From: Nitrospira sp.
GTDB lineage: Bacteria; Nitrospirota; Nitrospiria; Nitrospirales; Nitrospiraceae
Length of the DNA stretch: 64,000 nt
Direction of reading: 5' to 3'
NCBI GenBank assembly: GCA_024330925.1
Contig: JANDJK010000004.1
Location: 1-64,000, forward strand
Made by a program: the position numbers and the translations under genes. This document shows, in pieces, positions 58,307 through 64,000 of the stretch; the stretch's first letter is position 1, and the number at the start of each line of letters is the position of its first letter. The notes beneath the pieces were generated by a model. The model searched no databases and was not told the origin of the DNA. It saw only the letters and a list, made by a program, of their open reading frames with translations.

Positions 58307-59059
58307 ATGAAGATCAATTGGTCAAAATACTCGGCACCGCTAGCGTTCTATCCGTTGGCGGGAAAGATGATTCCTTGGTTTGGAACTGTCGCTGCTTTGA
58401 CGATTGCCGTCGGCCTGTATATCGGACTCCTCGTTGCGCCAACTGACTTTCAACAAGGTGAGGCGTATCGGATCATCTTTGTCCACGTGCCTGCGGCCTG
58501 GATGTCGATGTTTCTCTATGTCGTGATGGCGGGATGGGCTGCCGTGGGACTGGGGCTGAATGCCCGGTTGTCGTTCATGATGACACAGGCCATTGCGCCG
58601 ACCGGTGCCATGTTTACCTTTCTGGCGTTGGTCACAGGTGCTATGTGGGGAAAGCCGACATGGGGTGCCTGGTGGGTATGGGATGCGCGTCTGACATCGG
58701 AGTTGATTCTCCTCTTTCAATATGCTGGGGTGATGTTGCTTCGGACGTCGATCGACGATCAGCGACGAGCCGATCGTGCGAGCGGCGTCTGCGCGTTGGT
58801 TGGGGTTGTCAACATTCCGATTATTTACTTCTCAGTGCAGTGGTGGAACACGTTGCATCAGGGGGCATCGGTTAGCATGACGGCTGCGCCGAAGATGGCA
58901 GCCATCATGTTGACGGGGATGTTGCTGATGACGTTTGGCTTTTGGATGTACAGCCTTGCGGTGATTTTAAGTCGTGTCCGATGCGTGATTCTTGAACGCG
59001 AGAGTGTCCAATTCTGGAGCAAACTGTCATCGGTGGCGGAAGTGGCGGAGGTGCGTTGA
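58307..59059 (+). CDS. ccmC: haem delivery protein CcmC
   Basis: Loads haem onto CcmE. 250 residues, six transmembrane segments. The tryptophan-rich haem-handling loop is [18 protein letters not shown], flanked by the conserved histidines in [12 protein letters not shown] and [12 protein letters not shown]. Start ATG 58307 behind GGAAGGA; stop overlaps ccmD (TGATG). Confidence 0.97.
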   Translation: MKINWSKYSAPLAFYPLAGKMIPWFGTVAALTIAVGLYIGLLVAPTDFQQGEAYRIIFVHVPAAWMSMFLYVVMAGWAAVGLGLNARLSFMMTQAIAPTGAMFTFLALVTGAMWGKPTWGAWWVWDARLTSELILLFQYAGVMLLRTSIDDQRRADRASGVCALVGVVNIPIIYFSVQWWNTLHQGASVSMTAAPKMAAIMLTGMLLMTFGFWMYSLAVILSRVRCVILERESVQFWSKLSSVAEVAEVR

Positions 59060-59232
59060 TGGTGTATTGGAAAAGTGTAAGCGAATTTCTGGCGATGGGC
59101 GGCTATGGTCTCTATGTCTGGACGTCGTTTATTATCACAGCTTTGTCCATGGTGTGGGAGATTCTCGCCCTCTGGCGTCGCCGTGTTGCTGCTCTGGCGG
59201 AGAGTCGGGGCATAACCAGGAGTCTCGAATGA
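59059..59232 (+). CDS. ccmD: haem exporter protein CcmD
   Basis: Small 57-residue membrane protein overlapping ccmC by 1 nt and ccmE by 4 nt. It has the CcmD motif [13 protein letters not shown], one transmembrane helix ([16 protein letters not shown]) and a basic cytoplasmic tail ([12 protein letters not shown]). It helps release holo-CcmE from the CcmABC complex. Easily overlooked because of its size. Confidence 0.93.
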   Translation: MVYWKSVSEFLAMGGYGLYVWTSFIITALSMVWEILALWRRRVAALAESRGITRSLE

Positions 59233-59696
59233 CACCGCGACAAAAACGGTTTGCGGCCATCGGCCTTGGACTGGTGACCTTGGGAGCGGCGACGGCGTTG
59301 GTATTGAACGCTTTTCAAAGCAATCTGGTGTTTTTTTTCACCCCTACCCAAGTAGCCAATGGTGAAGTGCCCAAGGGACGAAGTTTTCGAATTGGCGGCA
59401 TGGTTGAGGAGGGCAGCCTTCGCCGGGAGGCTGACGGGTTGACCGTGCACTTTGTTGTGACGGATACCGTCCAGCGTGTGCCGGTGACGTACAAAGGCAT
59501 TCTGCCGGATCTGTTCAAGGAAGGGAAGGGGGCGGTTGCCCAAGGGCAACTGGGCGCCGACGGCACGTTCATCGCCAGCGAAGTGCTGGCCAAACATGAC
59601 GAAAACTACATGCCACCCGAAGCGGCAGAGGCTTTAGCTAAGGCCAAGGCCTCTGGGGCGCAGAGCAGCAAGACCGTCATTGTTCAACCACAGTAG
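59229..59696 (+). CDS. ccmE: haem chaperone CcmE
   Basis: Periplasmic haem carrier tethered by an N-terminal helix ([18 protein letters not shown]). ATG 59229 overlaps the ccmD stop. The OB-fold shows [14 protein letters not shown] and [16 protein letters not shown]; the covalent haem histidine is H123 with Y127 in [12 protein letters not shown]. 155 aa. No Cys variant (CxxxY) is involved. Confidence 0.97.
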   Translation: MTPRQKRFAAIGLGLVTLGAATALVLNAFQSNLVFFFTPTQVANGEVPKGRSFRIGGMVEEGSLRREADGLTVHFVVTDTVQRVPVTYKGILPDLFKEGKGAVAQGQLGADGTFIASEVLAKHDENYMPPEAAEALAKAKASGAQSSKTVIVQPQ

Positions 59697-59707
59697 GACA
59701 AGCCATC

Positions 59708-61690
59708 ATGATTCCTGAAATTGGTCACTATGCCTTAATTCTGGCCCTGTGTGTCGCGTTTGTGCAGGGAACTGTCCCCGTTTATGGGGCGGCGGTCGGC
59801 AATCCCAGACTCATGGCGCTTGCTATACCGGCGGCTCGTTCCCAATTTTTTCTCGTACTCATTGCCTTCGGGTGTCTCGCTTACGCATTTTTCATGAATG
59901 ATTTTTCTGTTCTGTACGTGGCGGCGACGTCCAATTCGCAGTTGCCCTTGCATTACCGTTTGGCTGCAATTTGGGGGGCGCATGAGGGCTCGCTGCTTCT
60001 GTGGACGTTTATCCTTACCATGTGGATGTTTGCGGTGACGGTGTTCTCGTCTCATTTGCCGGCAGCGATGCGCGCTCGTATTTTGGGGGTTATGGGGTTG
60101 GTAAGCGTAGGGTTTCTTTTGTTTATGTTGAGTGTCTCCAACCCCTTTGAGCGGCTGATCCCCGCAGCAGTCGAAGGACGCGATCTCAATCCGCTGTTGC
60201 AGGATCCCGGCATGGTGCTCCATCCACCGATGTTGTACATGGGCTATGTCGGCTTCTCCGTGGCGTTCGCCTTTGCTCTGGCTGCACTCCTGGGCGGCAA
60301 CCTTGATGCAGCCTGGGCTCGGTGGTCGCGACCGTGGACAACGGTGGCCTGGTGTTTTTTGACGATTGGAATCGCGTTGGGGAGTGGCTGGGCCTACTAT
60401 GAATTGGGGTGGGGCGGATGGTGGTTTTGGGATCCGGTCGAGAACGCGTCGTTTATGCCGTGGTTGGCGGGGACGGCATTGGTTCACTCCTTGGCCGTTA
60501 CCGACAAGCGCGGTGGCTTCAAGGTGTGGACCGTCTTACTTGCTATCATGACGTTTTCGTTGAGTCTGCTTGGGACTTTTCTGGTCCGGTCCGGCGTTTT
60601 GACGTCTGTCCATGCGTTTGCAACAGATCCGAAACGAGGCTTGTTCATTTTGTCATTCCTGGCCGTGGTCATTGGGGGATCGCTAGCATTGTACGCCTGG
60701 CGTGCTCCTCGTGTTGGTCTGGGGGGAGGATTTGCTCCGGTATCGCGGGAAAGTTTTCTGCTGGCCAATAATGTGATGCTGATTGCAGCGACTGGGGCTG
60801 TGTTGCTGGGAACATTGTATCCATTGTTTCTGGATGCGCTTGATCTGGGGAAAATTTCGGTTGGGCCACCCTATTTCGATTCGGTGTTTGTTCCGCTCAT
60901 CACGCCGGTGTTGTTTTTGATGGGGATCGGTCCGCTAGCCCAATGGAAGAAGGCTGAGGTGCCGGCTCTTGCAAAACGGGTGCGTTGGGCTGCTGGCGTC
61001 AGCGTGGCCACGGCGTTGATTCTGCCCCTTGTGTTAGGCGAATGGACGCCGTTGCTCAGTTTGGGATTTCTGTTGGCAAGCTGGATTGTGTCCACTGCCA
61101 TTGTATCTGTTCGGGAGCAGCTTGCACACATGACGGGAGGTGGGCTCATCGGACGCCTGGGGAGGTTGCCGCGATCCTATTGGGGCATGCTATTGGCTCA
61201 TGGTGGTATTGCCATCTTCGTCATCGGGGTCACGATGGTCAAGGGATTTGAAACGGAGCAGGATGTGCGAATGAATGTGGGCGATACCGCGGTTGTTGGG
61301 GGCTATGTGTTTCGGTTTGATGGTGTGCAGAATGTGAAGGGCCCCAACTATACAGCGGTGCGGGGAACATTTCATGTCAGCCGTGCCGGTCGGGATCTAA
61401 CCGTGCTGTATCCGGAGAAACGTCGCTATCTTGCCCAAAATCAAGTCATGACGGAGGCTGCGATCGACAGTGGGTTGGTGCGGGACCTTTATGTGTCGTT
61501 GGGCGAACCGCTTGAAGATGGGGCGTGGAGTGTGCGGCTCTATCACAAACCGTTTGTGAATTGGATTTGGGGTGGCTGCCTGGTTATGGCAGTTGGTGGC
61601 GTGCTTGCCGTTAGTGATCGCCGCTACCGTCCAGCATGGAGACGGGAGCCGCAAATGGTGCCAGCAGGTGCCCAATTGGTAGGACGATAA
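59708..61690 (+). CDS. ccmF: haem lyase subunit CcmF
   Basis: Polytopic core of the haem lyase joining haem to apocytochrome CXXCH. 660 aa with many transmembrane helices. The WWD signature GWGGWWFWDPVENASFMPW, histidines in LRAAL-like helices, WGAHEGSLLLW, DPGMVLHPPMLYMGY and TALVHSLAV are all conserved. Ends with a periplasmic beta-like domain (VFRFDGVQNVKGPNY). Confidence 0.97.
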   Translation: MIPEIGHYALILALCVAFVQGTVPVYGAAVGNPRLMALAIPAARSQFFLVLIAFGCLAYAFFMNDFSVLYVAATSNSQLPLHYRLAAIWGAHEGSLLLWTFILTMWMFAVTVFSSHLPAAMRARILGVMGLVSVGFLLFMLSVSNPFERLIPAAVEGRDLNPLLQDPGMVLHPPMLYMGYVGFSVAFAFALAALLGGNLDAAWARWSRPWTTVAWCFLTIGIALGSGWAYYELGWGGWWFWDPVENASFMPWLAGTALVHSLAVTDKRGGFKVWTVLLAIMTFSLSLLGTFLVRSGVLTSVHAFATDPKRGLFILSFLAVVIGGSLALYAWRAPRVGLGGGFAPVSRESFLLANNVMLIAATGAVLLGTLYPLFLDALDLGKISVGPPYFDSVFVPLITPVLFLMGIGPLAQWKKAEVPALAKRVRWAAGVSVATALILPLVLGEWTPLLSLGFLLASWIVSTAIVSVREQLAHMTGGGLIGRLGRLPRSYWGMLLAHGGIAIFVIGVTMVKGFETEQDVRMNVGDTAVVGGYVFRFDGVQNVKGPNYTAVRGTFHVSRAGRDLTVLYPEKRRYLAQNQVMTEAAIDSGLVRDLYVSLGEPLEDGAWSVRLYHKPFVNWIWGGCLVMAVGGVLAVSDRRYRPAWRREPQMVPAGAQLVGR

Positions 61691-61695
61691 CTCGC

Positions 61696-62223
61696 ATGAA
61701 TCGCTTTCTGTTGCCGCTTACCATTTTTGGCATTATTGTGGGGTTTCTCGCCGTCGGGTTGACATTGAACCCCCGGGAGATTCCCTCTCCGCTGATCGGC
61801 AAGGCGGCTCCGGCGTTTTCACTTCCTCAACTGCACGATGAAAGCAAAACGTTTTCGCTGGATGAGACGAAAGGCCAGGTATGGCTTCTGAATTTTTGGG
61901 CATCATGGTGCAGCGGCTGCAGGACGGAACATCCTGTGCTGATGGATCTGGCTCGGTCAGGAGAGGTGCCGATCTATGGAATGGATTACAAAGATCAACG
62001 AGGGGACGCATTGGCATGGCTTGATCGATGGGGCAATCCCTACCAAGTTGTGGCGGTTGACGCCTCCGGGCGAGTCGGGATTGACTACGGTGTTTATGGA
62101 GTTCCTGAAACCTATGTCATCGATAAGCAGGGTGTGATTCGCTATAAACAAATTGGACCATTGGATGAGGAGACCGTGGCTAAGAAGATCCTGCCGCTGG
62201 TCAAGGAGTTGCAGGCACAGTGA
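61696..62223 (+). CDS. ccmG: thiol:disulfide oxidoreductase CcmG (DsbE)
   Basis: Periplasmic thioredoxin that reduces the apocytochrome haem-binding cysteines. ATG 61696 yields a membrane anchor (LLPLTIFGIIVGFLAVGLTL), then the thioredoxin domain with WASWCSGC, C72 and C75, and GVYGVPETYVIDKQG containing the cis-proline. 175 aa. Stop overlaps ccmH (GTGA). Confidence 0.97.
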   Translation: MNRFLLPLTIFGIIVGFLAVGLTLNPREIPSPLIGKAAPAFSLPQLHDESKTFSLDETKGQVWLLNFWASWCSGCRTEHPVLMDLARSGEVPIYGMDYKDQRGDALAWLDRWGNPYQVVAVDASGRVGIDYGVYGVPETYVIDKQGVIRYKQIGPLDEETVAKKILPLVKELQAQ

Positions 62224-62678
62224 ATTGGGTGATTGTTCTCCTGCTCGTCAGTGGATCGGCTTGGGCCGGAGAAGCAAGGCCCATGGGAGACAATCCTGCC
62301 ATCGAAGCACGGTTGAAACAATTGGCCAGCGAGCTCCGTTGCTTGGTCTGCCAAAATCAAACCTTGGCAGACTCGAATGCGCCGCAGGCAGAGGATCTGC
62401 GCCGTGAAGTTCGGGAAATGATCGCTCAGAATATGAGCGATCAAGAAATCATCGATTTTCTGGTTTCGCGGTATGGAGATTTTGTCCTTTATCGCCCACC
62501 TTTCAAGCCCACAACAGTCTTGCTGTGGGCAGGCCCCTTTGTGTTGATGGTGGGAGGAGGCGTTGCGCTCGCTGTCACTTTGAGGCGCCGTCAGCATATG
62601 ATTCGTGAGGCAATGATGACGGAGGACGACAGGAGGCGAGTCGAACAGCTATTGTCTCAGAGGTCAAAGGAATCATGA
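62220..62678 (+). CDS. ccmH: cytochrome c-type biogenesis protein CcmH
   Basis: Thiol-disulfide partner of the haem lyase complex. GTG 62220. Signal-like N-terminus, the redox motif LRCLVCQNQT with LADSNAPQAEDLRREV, IIDFLVSRYGDFVLYRPPF, then one transmembrane helix (AGPFVLMVGGGVALAVTL). 152 aa, the short form with CcmI encoded separately. Stop overlaps ccmI (ATGA). Confidence 0.97.
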   Translation: MNWVIVLLLVSGSAWAGEARPMGDNPAIEARLKQLASELRCLVCQNQTLADSNAPQAEDLRREVREMIAQNMSDQEIIDFLVSRYGDFVLYRPPFKPTTVLLWAGPFVLMVGGGVALAVTLRRRQHMIREAMMTEDDRRRVEQLLSQRSKES

Positions 62679-63979
62679 CTTTGATATTTGTTCTGCTCGC
62701 CGCGATGTTGACAGTGGCTATCCTAGCAGTGCTGGTGCGCCCGCTTTTGAAGCAAACGGCGGCAGCGGTAGAGGGGGAGCAGGAAAAAACGTTGCCTGTC
62801 TATCGACAGCAGTTTGTGGAGCTGGAACAAGACAAAGCGAGCGGATTACTAACCGAGGATCAGTACCAGGCAGCGCGTCGGGAGTTAGAGCACCGCCTCT
62901 TGGAAGAAGTTGGATCAGCAAGCACGGTTGCGCCGATAGCTGCGCAGTCGGTGAACGTGCGGGGTGTCGCAGTGGCGCTTGTGTTGGTCGTTCCGACAGT
63001 GAGCGGTGTTCTCTACTGGGCATTGGGCAATCCCATTGCTATGACACACCCAGCGACCAATGGATTGGCTACGTCGGTAGGCGAAACAGATGACGGTCAG
63101 CTAGTGACAGAAGGGTTAAATACGTTGATCGAGCGGCTGCGGCAGAGATTGGAGCAGAACCCTGATGATGGAACAGGATGGACCCTATTGGCTCGTTCCT
63201 ATATGGTCATGGAACGTTATGCTGAGGCGGTACCGGTTTTCGAAAAAGCTGTTGCGTTGAACCCCAATGATGCCACTCTGTTGGCTGACTATGCCGATGC
63301 ACTTGGTGTCCATCAAGGACGGAAGCTCGATGGAAAACCAGAGGCCTTGATTCAAAAGGCGTTGAAGTTGGATCCCAACAATGTAAAAGCGTTGATGTTG
63401 TCTGGCACGGTAGCCTTTAATCGAAAGGACTTCGCTTCTGCGATTCGTGATTGGGAATTGGCGCGGGCCAACTTGCCTGCCGGAGCTGACCCAGAGTCTT
63501 TTGAGCAACTTACAGCTAGCATCGCTGAGGCGAAGCGGCGGATGGGAGGGGCTCCCGTGATGGCGGCAGCCAATGTGCCGCTGGCCCAATCATCGATGCC
63601 GCCTAATCATCCGCCGGTAGGTCAGCGAAGCGGCTCCCATGCTATCACCGGCACTGTTGTGTTGGCTCAAGGGATGGAAGCCAAAGCGTCTGGGGCTGAG
63701 ACCTTGTTTGTCTTCGCGAAGGATCCCAACGGGCCGCCTATGCCGGTGTCGATCGTACGAGCCACGAGGAAAGATCTGCCATTTTCTTTTCGACTGGATG
63801 ACTCGACAAGCCCGATGCCTTCTCGAAAGCTCTCTGATCTGGAGACAGTGGTGATTGTGGCACGTCTCTCAAAGTCGGGGACTGCCATGCCTGCGAGTGG
63901 AGATCTCGAAGGAGTGAGTCCACCGGTGAAACCGGGAACAGAGGGCATCACGATTGTGATCGATCGTCAACGACCATAG
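62675..63979 (+). CDS. ccmI: cytochrome c-type biogenesis protein CcmI (TPR)
   Basis: Apocytochrome chaperone of the lyase. Two N-terminal membrane segments (LIFVLLAAMLTVAILAVLV and VALVLVVPTVSGVLYWALG) flank a leucine-rich cytoplasmic loop (EQDKASGLLTEDQYQAARRE). TPR repeats follow: DGTGWTLLARSYMVMERYA, AVALNPNDATLLADYADAL, ALKLDPNNVKALMLSGTVA. A C-terminal beta-type domain (HAITGTVVLAQGMEAKASGA) ends at 63979. 434 aa. Last gene of the ccm operon. Confidence 0.95.
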   Translation: MTLIFVLLAAMLTVAILAVLVRPLLKQTAAAVEGEQEKTLPVYRQQFVELEQDKASGLLTEDQYQAARRELEHRLLEEVGSASTVAPIAAQSVNVRGVAVALVLVVPTVSGVLYWALGNPIAMTHPATNGLATSVGETDDGQLVTEGLNTLIERLRQRLEQNPDDGTGWTLLARSYMVMERYAEAVPVFEKAVALNPNDATLLADYADALGVHQGRKLDGKPEALIQKALKLDPNNVKALMLSGTVAFNRKDFASAIRDWELARANLPAGADPESFEQLTASIAEAKRRMGGAPVMAAANVPLAQSSMPPNHPPVGQRSGSHAITGTVVLAQGMEAKASGAETLFVFAKDPNGPPMPVSIVRATRKDLPFSFRLDDSTSPMPSRKLSDLETVVIVARLSKSGTAMPASGDLEGVSPPVKPGTEGITIVIDRQRP

Positions 63980-64000
63980 ATAGCATGATCGATTGTTGAC

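Overview
The window is a moderately GC-rich chromosomal segment dominated by housekeeping and biosynthetic genes. Gene content and protein style point to a member of the Nitrospirota, most likely Nitrospira-like. The main reasons are the complete system I cytochrome c maturation operon, the ilvBNC-psd-pssA-leuA arrangement, and a T-box leader on leuA. The assignment is an inference from gene content; no 16S rRNA is present.

Layout. 1-2707 (minus): a tightly overlapping trio of a degenerate alkaline-phosphatase-superfamily protein, a small exported protein and a HEAT-repeat protein that runs off the left edge. 2944-8450: accessory genes (two exported FlgT/LPP20-like proteins, a DUF1566 protein, an alpha/beta-hydrolase-like protein lacking its nucleophile, YciI-like, DUF2203) separated by long gaps with hairpins. 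8984-13948: rho, rpmE with a terminator, then prfA-prmC-murA. 13942-21134: histidine genes hisGDB, a gap of nearly 1 kb, then hisH-lipoprotein-hisA-hisF-hisIE. 21204-25542: HIT protein, dnaG-rpoD with a good promoter, and tRNA-Ile(CAT). 25630-28748: zinc-ribbon protein, M48 lipoprotein protease and the RNase P RNA gene. 28837-37617: ilvBNC-psd-pssA, a leucine T-box, leuA, a cupin gene and leuB. 38102-38881: the wreck of an NHL-repeat gene. 38911-42618: asd, DUF2905, SpoIID-like, queA. 43697-54957: RDD protein, mreBCD-mrdA-rodA (rod shape and elongation), rng, dprA, topA. 55484-56694: lipocalin and a DUF1269 protein. 56991-63979: ccmABCDEFGHI.

How the genes work together. Three amino-acid blocks are evident: histidine (all cyclic steps except a HisZ partner for the short HisG), branched-chain (acetolactate to ketol-acid reduction, then leuA and leuB; ilvD and leuCD are not here) and aspartate semialdehyde. 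MreBCD, PBP2 and RodA form the elongasome. The ccm operon supplies covalent c-type haem attachment in the periplasm, as expected for a cytochrome-rich respiratory organism. Most biosynthetic genes overlap by 4 nt or a few nt, implying translational coupling.

I did not find a convincing new multi-gene system. The signals that reward a second look are two apparent pseudoenzymes, the leuA T-box in a probable Nitrospirota genome, the decayed NHL gene, paired hairpins, and an unrelated lipoprotein gene embedded in the his operon.
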